A DNA stretch of 64,000 nucleotides, from contig JABDIV010000082.1 of NCBI GenBank assembly GCA_013003555.1, positions 1-64,000 of the forward strand, given 5' to 3'. A program made the translations under genes and the position numbers. The notes under the pieces were generated by a model, which did not search any database, had not been told where the DNA came from, and was given only the letters and a program-made list of their open reading frames with translations. Position 1 is the first letter of the stretch. Each line of letters opens with the position of its first letter. This document shows positions 36,281 through 45,096 of this stretch, in pieces. Source of the DNA: Flavobacteriaceae bacterium (GTDB lineage: Bacteria > Bacteroidota > Bacteroidia > Flavobacteriales > Flavobacteriaceae).

Positions 36281-36305
36281 TGATTAATAGCAATTCGAAA
36301 ATAAA
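36281..36305 (+). repeat. 25-bp motif copy 1 (TGATTAATAGCAATTCGAAAATAAA)
   Basis: It matches 36661-36685 at 23 of 25 positions and 6892-6905 (reverse) at 14 of 14. It starts 8 bp after the hairpin stem of unit 1. Confidence 0.55.
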
Positions 36306-36598
36306 GGTTTTTGAATCATTTATGATTACCGAATTGTTACCAAATGATTAGGTTTGTATTAGCCTGTCCTGTCTAGGCTTTCAAGTTATATCTAACTTAT
36401 TCTGAATCTGCCGGTTGAGACAAACTTTTTTAATTTGCTTTAATTTAGTATCCAGGTAACATTCACATAGATGCCCATTGAAATGGTTTTTTTAATCCAG
36501 AGATCAATAATTTATTCATTTTTTGACCATGAGACTAAGGTCATTTCTGGAAGAAAATAAAGTAAAGAAAGAGTGGGGTATTATTCGATACAAATCAC

Positions 36599-36653
36599 AA
36601 AAAAAGCATCAGTATATTCTGAACAAACAGCATAATTTACCTGACGCTTTTTT
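36599..36653. terminator. Terminator-like hairpin, unit 2
   Basis: AAAAAAGCATCAG pairs with CTGACGCTTTTTT over 13 positions with one mismatch, around a 28-base loop. Poly-A and poly-T flanks give a U tract on both strands. The outer stem resembles that of unit 1 (AAAGCAyC / GAyGCTTT). Confidence 0.5.
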
Positions 36654-36660
36654 AAAAAAT

Positions 36661-36685
36661 TGATTAATAGCACTTCGAAGATAAA
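36661..36685 (+). repeat. 25-bp motif copy 2
   Basis: TGATTAATAGCACTTCGAAG plus ATAAA, differing from copy 1 at two positions. It begins 7 bp after the stem of unit 2, the same hairpin-then-motif order as unit 1, about 380 bp away. Confidence 0.55.
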
Positions 36686-36844
36686 ACTAATTAAAAGGCG
36701 ATAAATTTTTTTTCGATAAGTGGCAATTAAAAAAGATAAAACGTTAATGTCTAAATTAATCTTACTCATCATCGAAAAAATATGAATATTTATCCGATTT
36801 CAGTAGGGGGAGAATCAAGGTTAAATCGATTTGAAAAATGGCAT

Positions 36845-37798
36845 TTATTCGAAAGATATAAAATCATAGCGCTGTTTAAGTTTCGTAATGCGCGAATCCA
36901 ATTCTTCCTTGAACATCAAGTGACTTTTGCTTTCAGGTTGAAACGGTTTATGAGCCAACGCCTTTTGAATGGCATCAACCTCCTTCATTATCCCGGTTGT
37001 TTCCGGTTTTAACCAAACCGAACTGAACTTTTCCCATATATAATGAATCGCCATCCGACTTGGATGAATCATATCATCAGCGTAGAAACGATAATCCCGA
37101 AGTTCATCCATCATGATCTCATAAGCCGGAAAGTAATGAATTTTTTTTCGGGGCTCAATGAGTTCATGTATCGCTGAAATCAGATTGGCTTTGCTCCTTG
37201 CATTTTCAATTATACCATCTCTGATGTGCCTGACAGGTGAAACCGTAAAAATCAAAACTACCCCATCATTTACTTGCTTTATTAGGTTGATTAGGGCCTC
37301 TAACGATTCTCGTATCTTATCAACACCAAGCAACTCCTTCAAAAAAGCTTTTTGAGGAATCTTATGACAATTCGCAACCAGGCGATCTGAGGAAATATGA
37401 CGATAAACCCACGATGTCCCTAGTGTAATTACAACATGAGATGCATTTAAAAGTCCTTGTTGTGTTTTCAGCAATGCTGAATTTAAACTTTCAATCAAAT
37501 CATCGGCAGTTTGGGCGCTCAGTCGCGAATGGGTTTCAAGAGATATCCATCTGTCATTTACTTCCAGGCAATCGTTTTTTGTAAAAAGGGTATTGTTTAT
37601 CGATCGGGTGATCAGATTTTCAAGAGCTAAAGGATGATAAAGTATTCCAAAAGGATTAGACGTTTGCCGAAACTTATAGTAGTTTATTTTATCGGCCATA
37701 TTTTCCGCAAAACACGAGCCAAAAAATACTATTTCAGAATGATAATCAATTTGATTATGATCTTGTTTGGAAAACGGAATGCTGATACGGAAATCCAT
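36845..37798 (-). CDS. GSCFA domain protein
   Basis: 317 aa. The sequence IVFFGSCFAENMADKINYYKF carries the GSCFA signature that names the family, and a DxxHPS-type motif (YADDMIHPSRMAIHYIWE) near the C terminus fits an SGNH/GDSL-like hydrolase fold. The substrate is unknown. It starts 2 bp after the alaS stop and is therefore co-transcribed with it, an arrangement I believe is common in Bacteroidota. Confidence 0.88.
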   Translation of the reverse strand: MDFRISIPFSKQDHNQIDYHSEIVFFGSCFAENMADKINYYKFRQTSNPFGILYHPLALENLITRSINNTLFTKNDCLEVNDRWISLETHSRLSAQTADDLIESLNSALLKTQQGLLNASHVVITLGTSWVYRHISSDRLVANCHKIPQKAFLKELLGVDKIRESLEALINLIKQVNDGVVLIFTVSPVRHIRDGIIENARSKANLISAIHELIEPRKKIHYFPAYEIMMDELRDYRFYADDMIHPSRMAIHYIWEKFSSVWLKPETTGIMKEVDAIQKALAHKPFQPESKSHLMFKEELDSRITKLKQRYDFISFE

Positions 37799-37800
37799 CC

Positions 37801-40413
37801 TTATTTGATATAGTCTTCGACAGCTTCAATGGCCTTATTCAAGCCTTCAGGATTCTTACCGCCTGCAGTTGCATAAAATGGTTGTCCACCACCACCGCCT
37901 TGAATAAATTTCCCCAGATCACGAACGATTTGCCCTGCATTTAATTGTCGCTTCTCAACAAGCTCTTTAGAAATATAGCAGGCCAAAAGGGCTTTGTCAT
38001 CGGTTTTTGAACCAAAAAGAACAAATAGATTGTTGATCTCCTGTCCCATTCCAAAGGACAAATCCTTTAAGCCAGATGCATCCAGATCAACGATTCGGGC
38101 AAGAAAACGTATCCCGTCAATCTCCTTTAATTCTGACAGGAATTGTGATTTTAACTGTTTTACGCGCTCCTTTTCGAACTCTTCTATCTGCTTTTTTAAT
38201 TCTGAATTTTCAAACTGCAATTCGGCCACCGCCTGAACAGGATCTTTGGTATGATTTAAGAGATCTTTTATCTCATGTAGTGCCTGATTATTTTCAAAGT
38301 AAAATTCTTTAACGGCATCATAAGTAATTGCTTCTATACGCCTAATCCCAGCTGCTATCGCGCTCTCGGATCGAATTTTGAAATGCCAGATATCTGCTGT
38401 ATTTTGAACATGCGTTCCCCCGCAGAGCTCAATTGATTGGCCGAAACGGATAGTACGAACCGTATCACCATATTTCTCGCCAAACAGGGCCATAGCTCCT
38501 TCGGAAAGAGCGGTTTCCATAGGAATTTGACGCTGTTCCTGCAAAGGCAATTTATTATCGATTCGCGAATTGACGAAATTCTCAACATCGCGTAACTCTT
38601 CAACGGTCAGTTTAGCAAAATGTGAGAAATCAAAACGTAAATATTTGGAATGAACCGCCGATCCTTTTTGTTCAACATGATCTCCTAAAACCTCACGTAG
38701 CGCCTCGTGCAATAAATGAGTGGCAGAATGATTACAGGCCGTTCTGTATCGCTGTTTTCCGTCGACGACTGCTTTAAAATCCCCTTCAAACGATTTGGGC
38801 AGGTCTTTTGTGAAATGAACGATAACATTATTCTCTTTTTTAGTGTCGACCACATAAATCACATCGCCATTTGAACTTTCCAGATATCCCTTGTCACCCA
38901 CCTGGCCACCGCCTTCGGGATAAAAGGGTGTGAGATTGAAAACAAGTTGATACAGTTCGCCGGCTTTCTTTGAAACCACCTTTCGATACCGCGTTATTTT
39001 AACCTTTGCTTCCAACAAATCATATCCCACAAATTCCTCCTGATCTTCATCTCTCAGTACCGTCCAATCTTCGGTATTGACCTCACCGGCAGCTCTTGAT
39101 CGGGCTTTTTGTTTTTCGAGTTCAACTTTAAAGCCATCCTGGTCGAGCGAGAGTCCTTTCTCCTGTAAAATCAAAGCGGTTAAATCGACAGGAAATCCGA
39201 AGGTGTCATAGAGCTCGAAAACCCGTTTTCCTGAGATGGTTTTTCCACTTTCTTCCTCGATGATCTTATCTAAACGAATTAACCCCTGGTCTAAAGTCCT
39301 TAAAAAGGATGCTTCTTCCTCTTTGATTACATTTTCGATCAATTGCTTCTGTTTTTTAATTTCAGGGAAGGCCTTCCCCATCTTTTTTGAAAGCACCTCA
39401 ACCAGCCTGTAAATAAATGGTTCCTTTTTATCGAGAAAGGTAAAGCCATATCGAATAGCCCGACGCAAAATCCGCCGTATCACATAACCTGCACCTGTAT
39501 TGCTAGGCAGTTGACCATCGGCAATAGAAAATGCTACAGCCCTGACATGATCTGCAATCACACGAATGGCAATATCTATTTTATCGTCCTCACCATAATT
39601 CGATTTGGTGATCGTTTCAATCTCATGGATAATTGGGACAAAAAGGTCGGTGTCGTAGTTGGACGTCACACCTTGAAGCACCATGCAAAGTCGCTCAAAT
39701 CCCATTCCTGTATCGATATGTTTTGAAGGCAGGTTCTCGAGTGCTCCATCAGACTTTCGATTGTATTGCATGAATACCAGGTTCCATATCTCCACAACTT
39801 GTGGGTGATCTTTATTGACCAACTCACGCCCTGGAATTTTCCTCTTTTCAGCTTCGGGACGAATGTCGACATGTATTTCACTACAAGGGCCACATGGACC
39901 CTGATCACCCATTTCCCAGAAATTATCCTTTTTATCGCCCATCAGGATTCGATTCTCGGGTAATATTTCTTTCCAATAATCATAAGCCTCCTGGTCTATA
40001 GGTGTTTTATCGTCGGTATCCCCTTCAAAAACGGTAACATACAGTATATTTTTATCGATACCATACACTTTGGTAAGCAGTTCCCAGGCCCAGGCAATGG
40101 CTTCCTTTTTGAAATAATCTCCGAAACTCCAGTTTCCGAGCATTTCAAATAAGGTATGATGGTAGGTGTCGTATCCTACCTCTTCAAGATCATTATGCTT
40201 CCCTGAAACCCTGAGGCATTTCTGGGTATCGGCTATTCGATTGGATTTAGGTTTAGCATTGCCCAAAAAATATTCCTTGAAGGGCGCCATTCCCGAATTC
40301 ACGAACATTAGCGTTGGATCATCTTTTACCACCATTGGAGCCGATGAAACAATCACATGGTTTTTACCTTTAAAAAAGTCTAAAAAATGTTGCCTGATCT
40401 CTTGTGAATTCAT
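37801..40413 (-). CDS. alaS: Alanyl-tRNA synthetase
   Basis: 870 aa. The class II catalytic core is at the N terminus ([29 protein letters not shown], motif 2 and 3 regions). The editing domain holds the zinc-binding [14 protein letters not shown] and ELCGGTHVQ motifs. The C-terminal C-Ala region ends with [20 protein letters not shown]. It charges tRNA-Ala and clears Ser/Gly mischarging. It is divergent from the M23 peptidase gene. The TAnnTTTG element in between faces the peptidase. Confidence 0.98.
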   Translation of the reverse strand: MNSQEIRQHFLDFFKGKNHVIVSSAPMVVKDDPTLMFVNSGMAPFKEYFLGNAKPKSNRIADTQKCLRVSGKHNDLEEVGYDTYHHTLFEMLGNWSFGDYFKKEAIAWAWELLTKVYGIDKNILYVTVFEGDTDDKTPIDQEAYDYWKEILPENRILMGDKKDNFWEMGDQGPCGPCSEIHVDIRPEAEKRKIPGRELVNKDHPQVVEIWNLVFMQYNRKSDGALENLPSKHIDTGMGFERLCMVLQGVTSNYDTDLFVPIIHEIETITKSNYGEDDKIDIAIRVIADHVRAVAFSIADGQLPSNTGAGYVIRRILRRAIRYGFTFLDKKEPFIYRLVEVLSKKMGKAFPEIKKQKQLIENVIKEEEASFLRTLDQGLIRLDKIIEEESGKTISGKRVFELYDTFGFPVDLTALILQEKGLSLDQDGFKVELEKQKARSRAAGEVNTEDWTVLRDEDQEEFVGYDLLEAKVKITRYRKVVSKKAGELYQLVFNLTPFYPEGGGQVGDKGYLESSNGDVIYVVDTKKENNVIVHFTKDLPKSFEGDFKAVVDGKQRYRTACNHSATHLLHEALREVLGDHVEQKGSAVHSKYLRFDFSHFAKLTVEELRDVENFVNSRIDNKLPLQEQRQIPMETALSEGAMALFGEKYGDTVRTIRFGQSIELCGGTHVQNTADIWHFKIRSESAIAAGIRRIEAITYDAVKEFYFENNQALHEIKDLLNHTKDPVQAVAELQFENSELKKQIEEFEKERVKQLKSQFLSELKEIDGIRFLARIVDLDASGLKDLSFGMGQEINNLFVLFGSKTDDKALLACYISKELVEKRQLNAGQIVRDLGKFIQGGGGGQPFYATAGGKNPEGLNKAIEAVEDYIK

Positions 40414-40469
40414 ACTCAGTTGTTAATAACCTTGTTCCTCATAAATTACTTTAAATGTGAAACAATTTA

Positions 40470-40477
40470 TATATTTG
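40470..40477 (+). promoter_or_regulatory. Candidate -7 box for the M23-MerR-LemA-TPM run
   Basis: TATATTTG matches TAnnTTTG; it lies 69 bp before the M23 peptidase start in the alaS/M23 divergent spacer. Confidence 0.4.
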
Positions 40478-40545
40478 TTCGTTGTTGGTTTAAGGGCTAA
40501 GAAATAGCCTGGAATACTCTGGCAAAAATAGAACATTTTAAATTT

Positions 40546-41517
40546 ATGTCTAAGGTAAAATATTATTACGATCCGGATACGCTTTCCTACAGGAAGATCG
40601 AGCGCAAAAAACGCACGACAGCCAAACTGGTTAGTATGTTTGTCCTGGCATCAGCCTTATTCGGATTTTTGTTTGTCTTTCTAAGCAGTCAGTACTTTGA
40701 ATCCCCCAAGGAAAAAGCTCTTAAAAGGGAACTTATGAATCTTCAGCTACAATACGACATGCTGAATAAAAAAATGGACGAAGTAGAAATTGTACTGGGC
40801 AATCTTGAAGAACGTGATAATGCCATTTATCGCCTTTACTTTGAGGCCAACCCGATTCCTGAAGAACAGCGTCGAGCTGGTTTCGGTGGGGTGAATCGGT
40901 ATAAGGATCTGGAAGGATATGATAACTCTAAATTGATCATTGAAACCGCCCGACGGCTCGATATCGTCCAAAAACAAATCGTTGTGCAATCGAAATCTCT
41001 TGATGAGATCGCGATTCTTGCAAAGGACAAAGAAAAATTTCTTGAATCCATTCCCGCGATTCAACCGGTCAATAATGAAGACCTGACACGTATGGCATCG
41101 GGTTTTGGTAATCGAATTGACCCCTTTACCAAGGTGAGGAAATTTCATTATGGTATGGATTTTACCGCGCCGAGAGGCACAGCTATTTATGCAAGTGGAG
41201 ATGGTGTAGTAAAACGAGCCGATGGCAGTGCTACCGGATATGGTAAACACATTCGGATTGACCATGGTTATGGTTATGTAAGCCTTTATGCTCATCTCTA
41301 CAAATACAATGTGAGGAAAAATCAGAAAGTAAAACGAGGCGATCTCATCGGATTTGTCGGAAGCACGGGCCGATCAGAAGCCCCTCATCTTCATTACGAG
41401 ATCTTCAAAGACGGCGAGCGTATTAATCCGATTAATTTCTATTATGGCAGTTTAACTGCTGATGAGTTTAGCGAAATGCTCAAAAATGCTTCACTGGAAA
41501 ATCAATCATTAGACTAA
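40546..41517 (+). CDS. M23 family metallopeptidase (LytM domain), membrane-anchored
   Basis: 323 aa. A single transmembrane helix (LVSMFVLASALFGFLFVFLSS) follows a short basic N terminus, then a coiled-coil segment (ALKRELMNLQLQYDMLNKKMDEVE). The C-terminal LytM domain contains the zinc-binding HYGMDFTAP and HLHYEI motifs, and YASGDGVV. The protein should sit in the inner membrane with the peptidase in the periplasm, cleaving peptidoglycan crosslinks or activating amidases. Its stop is shared with the start of the MerR gene (1-bp overlap). Confidence 0.92.
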   Translation: MSKVKYYYDPDTLSYRKIERKKRTTAKLVSMFVLASALFGFLFVFLSSQYFESPKEKALKRELMNLQLQYDMLNKKMDEVEIVLGNLEERDNAIYRLYFEANPIPEEQRRAGFGGVNRYKDLEGYDNSKLIIETARRLDIVQKQIVVQSKSLDEIAILAKDKEKFLESIPAIQPVNNEDLTRMASGFGNRIDPFTKVRKFHYGMDFTAPRGTAIYASGDGVVKRADGSATGYGKHIRIDHGYGYVSLYAHLYKYNVRKNQKVKRGDLIGFVGSTGRSEAPHLHYEIFKDGERINPINFYYGSLTADEFSEMLKNASLENQSLD

Positions 41518-41846
41518 TGCATCTAAACCTTCCGGAAAAACGCTATTATGGAATTGGCGAAGTGGCCAAAGCCTTTGGTGTGAATACATCATTGATACGA
41601 TTTTGGGAGAAGGAATTCGACATTATCAAACCAAAAAAGAACGCCAAAGGGAACCGGAAATTCACACCGGAGGATATTAAAAATCTTCAATTTATTTATC
41701 ACCTTGTAAAGGAAAGAGGATTTACCCTTGAAGGCGCTAAAATTCACTTAAAAGAAGATAAAAAACAATCCCTAAATAACTTCGATATCATATCAAAACT
41801 GGAAGATATCAAACACCAATTGGTCAAAATTAAAAATCAACTTTAA
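41517..41846 (+). CDS. MerR family transcriptional regulator
   Basis: 109 aa. The N-terminal winged helix-turn-helix is YYGIGEVAKAFGVNTSLIRFWEKEFDIIKPKKNAKGNRKFTPEDI, followed by a helix with LVKERGFTLEGAKIHLKE. The effector domain is minimal and has no metal-binding cysteines. It sits between the M23 peptidase and lemA with 1-bp overlap and 12-bp gap, so it belongs to the same transcript. It may regulate envelope functions; targets are unknown. Confidence 0.9.
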   Translation: MHLNLPEKRYYGIGEVAKAFGVNTSLIRFWEKEFDIIKPKKNAKGNRKFTPEDIKNLQFIYHLVKERGFTLEGAKIHLKEDKKQSLNNFDIISKLEDIKHQLVKIKNQL

Positions 41847-41858
41847 ACATTTACAATT

Positions 41859-42458
41859 ATGAAAAAATGGATAGTTCCTGTTATCGTTATAGCGGTAGTG
41901 GTATTCGGACTTTATAATTGGGGTAAAACCTTTAATAACGAGGCCGTTGCATTAAAAGAAACCGCTTCGAAAACATGGGGCGATGTAGAAAGCAGTTACC
42001 AAAGACGAAACGATTTAATTGGAAATCTGGTCAAAACTGTGCAAGGTGCTGCCGATTTTGAAAAGAGCACACTTGAGGCTGTTATAAAAGCACGTAGTGA
42101 AGCCACTAAAACAACGATCGATCCATCTAATATAACACCTGAGCAGCTCGCCGCATTTAATCAGGCTCAGAGTGGGTTATCGAGCGCTTTATCGCGCTTG
42201 TTGGTTACTATCGAACGATACCCGGAACTAAAGGCCAATCAAAATTTTCTCGAACTGCAGTCCCAACTTGAAGGAACTGAAAACCGCATCAATGTGGCGA
42301 GAGACCGATTTAACGAGGCCGTTGAACCTTATAATAAGCACGTTAAAACCTTCCCGAATTCGCTCCTTGCAGGTGTGCTTAATTTTGATGAATTAGATTA
42401 TTACCGGGCCGAAGCCGGCAGCGAGCAAGCTCCGGATGTCGAATTCGATTTCGATTAA
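41859..42458 (+). CDS. lemA: LemA family protein
   Basis: 199 aa. An N-terminal membrane helix (WIVPVIVIAVVVFGLYNWG) precedes the LemA core: WGDVESSYQRRNDLIGNLVKTVQGAADFEKSTLEAVIKARSEA, ending with PNSLLAG. It is a helical bundle outside the cytoplasm. LemA proteins are regularly found next to TPM-domain genes, as here. Function is unclear; they may act in membrane-protein quality control. Confidence 0.95.
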   Translation: MKKWIVPVIVIAVVVFGLYNWGKTFNNEAVALKETASKTWGDVESSYQRRNDLIGNLVKTVQGAADFEKSTLEAVIKARSEATKTTIDPSNITPEQLAAFNQAQSGLSSALSRLLVTIERYPELKANQNFLELQSQLEGTENRINVARDRFNEAVEPYNKHVKTFPNSLLAGVLNFDELDYYRAEAGSEQAPDVEFDFD

Positions 42459-42465
42459 CGCCGTT

Positions 42466-42903
42466 ATGGACTTAATTGAAGAATTCCTTTCTCCCAAACA
42501 GGAACAGCAGATCATTGAAGCCATCAGGCAAGCCGAATTAAGCAGTTCAGGTGAAATTAGGATTCATATTGAAAATCAATGCAACGGCGTACCTTACGAC
42601 AGAGCCAGGGAGATTTTTTCACTATTGGGAATGGATCGCACCCAACTTAAAAATGGCGTGCTGATCTATGTAGCTGTCAGTGACCACTGTTTTGCCATTT
42701 GTGGTGACACAGGTATTAATGCTTTAGTACCAGATCACTTTTGGGATGATATCAAGGAAATAATTCAGATATCATTCAGTTCCGGGGAATATTCCGACGG
42801 ACTTACAGAGGCCGTGCTTAAAATAGGGGAGCAACTCAAGAGCCATTTTCCGTGGGACAGTAACGACACCAATGAATTACCTGATTTTATATCGCGTTCC
42901 TGA
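42466..42903 (+). CDS. TPM domain protein (TLP18.3/Psb32/MOLO-1 type), short form
   Basis: 145 aa from the ATG at 42466 (MDLIEEFLSPKQEQQIIEAI); the track's start lies within lemA. The core SSGEIRIHIENQCNGVPYDRAREIFSLLGMDRTQLKNGVLIYVAVSDHCFAICGDTGINALVP is the TPM fold. No signal peptide or membrane segment is seen, unlike the next gene, so the two paralogs may act on opposite sides of the membrane. It sits 7 bp after lemA and ends immediately before the next start. Confidence 0.85.
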   Translation: MDLIEEFLSPKQEQQIIEAIRQAELSSSGEIRIHIENQCNGVPYDRAREIFSLLGMDRTQLKNGVLIYVAVSDHCFAICGDTGINALVPDHFWDDIKEIIQISFSSGEYSDGLTEAVLKIGEQLKSHFPWDSNDTNELPDFISRS

Positions 42904-43722
42904 ATGAAATGGTTATTAAAAATACATGCCTTTTTCATCTTATTCACTCTTGGAATTAACGGTGCATTCGCACAATTCCAAATTCCCGATAAACCCGATT
43001 TACAGACCAGTATTTATGACTATATCAACTTGCTCAACCCGGTTCAGGAAGATTATTTGAAAGAGAAACTCATTCGCTATTCAGATACGACCTCCACGCA
43101 GATAGTTGTGGCGGTAATTGCCAGTACTGAAGGTGAAAATATTCTGTATCTGGGTGCACAATGGGCACACAAATGGGGAATCGGGCAGGAAAAAGAAGAC
43201 AACGGGGTTTTTATTTTGTTAGCACATGACGACAGGAAAATTGCCATTAATACCGGATACGGGGTAGAACATTTGCTTACCGACGCCATGTCGAGACGGA
43301 TTATAGAACGAGATATTATCCCCTATTTTAAACAAAACGATTACTACGGGGGACTTGATAGCGGGGTCGAAAGTATTTTCAAAGTGCTGCAGGGTGAATA
43401 TCAGGGGCAACGAAGAAGTGAATCGAATGGAGTCCCTGTTGGATTATTCATTTTCCTGATTATCATCTTTATCATATTTATCATTGCGATATCCAAAGGA
43501 CGAAAAGGAGGCGGTGGCCGACGTATAAGGCGACACGATGATACGACCCGTGATTTGCTTGAAGCCATAATTCTGAGTCGAGCGGGACGAGGTGGTTACA
43601 GGAAAAGCTCAGGCGGTTTTGGAGGTTTTGGTAAAACCGGAGGAGGCTTTGGCAGCGGCGGATTTGGCGGTGGTTTCGGTGGTGGCGGATTTGGCGGCGG
43701 TGGTGCCTCGGGCAGCTGGTGA
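42904..43722 (+). CDS. TPM domain membrane protein with glycine-rich tail
   Basis: 272 aa. It has a signal peptide (LLKIHAFFILFTLGINGAFAQ), a periplasmic TPM domain (IYDYINLLNPVQEDYLKEKL, TQIVVAVIAST, NGVFILLAHDDRKIAINTGYGVE), one membrane helix (GLFIFLIIIFIIFIIAISKG) and a basic plus Gly/Phe-rich C terminus ending in GGGFGGGGASGSW. This is the classic YgcG-like layout seen beside LemA. It starts directly after the previous stop and converges with the MarR gene with a 5-bp gap. Confidence 0.9.
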   Translation: MKWLLKIHAFFILFTLGINGAFAQFQIPDKPDLQTSIYDYINLLNPVQEDYLKEKLIRYSDTTSTQIVVAVIASTEGENILYLGAQWAHKWGIGQEKEDNGVFILLAHDDRKIAINTGYGVEHLLTDAMSRRIIERDIIPYFKQNDYYGGLDSGVESIFKVLQGEYQGQRRSESNGVPVGLFIFLIIIFIIFIIAISKGRKGGGGRRIRRHDDTTRDLLEAIILSRAGRGGYRKSSGGFGGFGKTGGGFGSGGFGGGFGGGGFGGGGASGSW

Positions 43723-43727
43723 ATGAA

Positions 43728-44228
43728 TTAAGGATTTAACTCGTGTAATTTTTTCAATAAACGACGGAATTGACGTCGTTCAAGTTCATCGTAATTGACC
43801 ATTGCATTATCGGTAAATCGAATACGCTCTTCAATAGTCCGTTCGGCAAGTTTTTTCCCCGATATAAGAAGTTTTGCTAAAAGAACCCGCCCATCAGAAT
43901 TGTTTTTATCTCGTTTAATATACTTTCCCTTCTCCAGCCTGTTCAAGGCTGCCGTCATAGCTCCTGAGGTGAGTCCCGTGGCCAAAATCAAATCTTTTGG
44001 AGCCAATTCATTACCCTGAGCGGCAAAGAGTAAGATCAAAATCTCTATCTCTATTCCGAAAAGATTATAATTAGTAGAAACCGACGGACTTTTAGTATTC
44101 AAATGTCGGGCGAATTTCCTAATCAGGTCAATTATCTCGATGGAAACGATGTCCTCTTCAGGATGCAATGATCTAATAGCATCAAATTTTAATTCTTCTA
44201 AAATCTCTGTATGATTATTGACTTTCAA
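43728..44228 (-). CDS. MarR family transcriptional regulator
   Basis: 166 aa. The winged helix-turn-helix region is LAPKDLILATGLTSGAMTAALNRLEKGKYIKRDKNNSDGRVLLAKL. The start is a TTG at 44228; there is no in-frame ATG nearby. A TATCTTTG -7 box lies 17 bp upstream, and two tandem near-identical sites further upstream look like its own operators. No obvious target gene is adjacent apart from itself and the XRE/membrane-protein pair. Confidence 0.85.
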   Translation of the reverse strand: MKVNNHTEILEELKFDAIRSLHPEEDIVSIEIIDLIRKFARHLNTKSPSVSTNYNLFGIEIEILILLFAAQGNELAPKDLILATGLTSGAMTAALNRLEKGKYIKRDKNNSDGRVLLAKLLISGKKLAERTIEERIRFTDNAMVNYDELERRQFRRLLKKLHELNP

Positions 44229-44244
44229 AGCAAAACGATTGCCT

Positions 44245-44252
44245 CAAAGATA
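44245..44252 (-). promoter_or_regulatory. -7 box of the MarR gene promoter
   Basis: TATCTTTG on the minus strand fits TAnnTTTG. It implies a leader of roughly ten bases and supports the TTG start codon at 44228. Confidence 0.5.
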
Positions 44253-44258
44253 CGATTT

Positions 44259-44295
44259 TATCTTGATATAATACTTTTTATCTTTATATAAAGAT
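44259..44295 (-). promoter_or_regulatory. Tandem putative MarR operators
   Basis: TATCTTGATATAA (44259-44271) and TATCTTTATATAA (44279-44291) agree at 12 of 13 positions and are spaced exactly 20 bp, two helical turns. The second lies in a perfect 16-bp palindrome, ATCTTTATATAAAGAT (44280-44295). They cover the region just upstream of the MarR -7 box and end 2 bp after the XRE gene's stop. The palindrome could alternatively act as a weak terminator. Confidence 0.5.
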
Positions 44296-44296
44296 T

Positions 44297-44497
44297 TCAA
44301 TCCGATTCTTCCAACATAAAGACCTGTTCTACTGGCAGCTTAAATACTGCAGCTATTTTTAGAGCCAGGACTGCAGAGGGCACATACTTTCCTTTTTCAA
44401 TCGCGTTGATGGATTGCCGACTTACACCTATTTCCCGTGCTAAATCGGCTTGGGTCATATCATACCTGGCGCGTTCAACCTTGATGCTATTCCTCAT
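44297..44497 (-). CDS. Small XRE-family transcriptional regulator
   Basis: 66 aa, essentially a single Cro/C1-type helix-turn-helix: RYDMTQADLAREIGVSRQSINAIEKGKYVPSAVLALKIAAVFKLPVEQVFML. This short type is usually encoded with a small membrane protein, as here, and overlaps it by 11 bp. It probably regulates its own operon. No toxin-antitoxin signature was noted. Confidence 0.9.
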   Translation of the reverse strand: MRNSIKVERARYDMTQADLAREIGVSRQSINAIEKGKYVPSAVLALKIAAVFKLPVEQVFMLEESD

Positions 44498-44960
44498 GAG
44501 ATACCGATTTTAGTTTGAGAAAATTAAACCGGATGATAAAGAAGATCAGCGGTGTAAACATGTTGAATACCAAAACATCGAAAAACGTAAAATCATAAAT
44601 GAACATAATCGCCAAAGCCAAAACGAGATAATTGAAGAGCATGGCCCAAACGAGGGAATCCTTCCTCAGTTTATAGATGAACTCGTCTTCAACTTTTTCC
44701 TTTGAAAATCCGACAATTAATCCTCCAATAATAATCGACAGTGCAATAAGTTCATCGAGTATGCTATTCTCAATTATTCTGAAAAATCCTTCATCACTCG
44801 AAAAAATAGAATCACCGCTATACAAGGACACAACTTTAACCTTGAGAATTTCCGATTCATACTCGGTTCCAAAGAGGAAGAAGCCGGCGATTATTCCGAT
44901 AATAAAAAGCACCCAACCAAGAGGCTTAAACTTGTTTGATATTAAATAATTTGTTCGCAT
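44487..44960 (-). CDS. Membrane protein partner of the XRE regulator
   Basis: 157 aa from ATG 44960 (MRTNYLISNKFKPLGW); the track adds four residues upstream. Four hydrophobic segments are visible: WVLFIIGIIAGFFLFG, LIALSIIIGGLIVGF, LVWAMLFNYLVLALAIMFI and VLVFNMFTPLIFFIIRF. No family was recognised with certainty; it resembles small membrane proteins often paired with minimal XRE regulators. The ORF overlaps the regulator by 11 bp. A strong Bacteroidota promoter lies directly upstream. Confidence 0.75.
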   Translation of the reverse strand: MRTNYLISNKFKPLGWVLFIIGIIAGFFLFGTEYESEILKVKVVSLYSGDSIFSSDEGFFRIIENSILDELIALSIIIGGLIVGFSKEKVEDEFIYKLRKDSLVWAMLFNYLVLALAIMFIYDFTFFDVLVFNMFTPLIFFIIRFNFLKLKSVSHEE

Positions 44961-44980
44961 AATAATTATCAATTAAAGTA

Positions 44981-45011
44981 CAAAGGTAAATTATATTTAA
45001 CTAATTGTCAA
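44981..45011 (-). promoter_or_regulatory. Full Bacteroidota promoter for the membrane protein-XRE operon
   Basis: On the minus strand TTG (45011-45009), 20 bases, then TACCTTTG (44988-44981). This is the best match in the window to the TTG...TAnnTTTG pattern. The start codon lies about 20 bp downstream. Confidence 0.6.
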
Positions 45012-45096
45012 GTTTATTTTACTTTTTGTAATATATAATTTACTTAAATATTGATTTTCAGGCTATTAATCCAATTGAAAAACAGGTTTTAGATAA

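Larger units (their letters stand above)
36150..36844. other. Gene-poor 695-bp spacer with duplicated hairpins
   Basis: No convincing gene is present. The only track ORF wholly inside (36581-36772, minus) is A/T-rich and resembles nothing. The spacer holds two terminator-like hairpins (36228-36275, 36599-36653), each followed by a copy of a 25-bp motif. It separates two leftward units, alaS-GSCFA and the TetR gene. It might hide small RNAs or a decayed gene. Confidence 0.5.

Noticed and set aside
36581-36772. 63-aa minus-strand ORF in the 695-bp spacer
   Set aside because: A/T-driven composition, overlaps a hairpin and the repeated motif, and has no recognisable domain or promoter.
40747-41295. 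182-aa minus-strand ORF opposite the M23 peptidase
   Set aside because: It is antisense to a clearly recognised LytM peptidase and shows no domain of its own.
43590-43722. Glycine-codon-rich repeat as a possible tandem DNA repeat
   Set aside because: It encodes the Gly/Phe-rich tail typical of YgcG-like TPM proteins.
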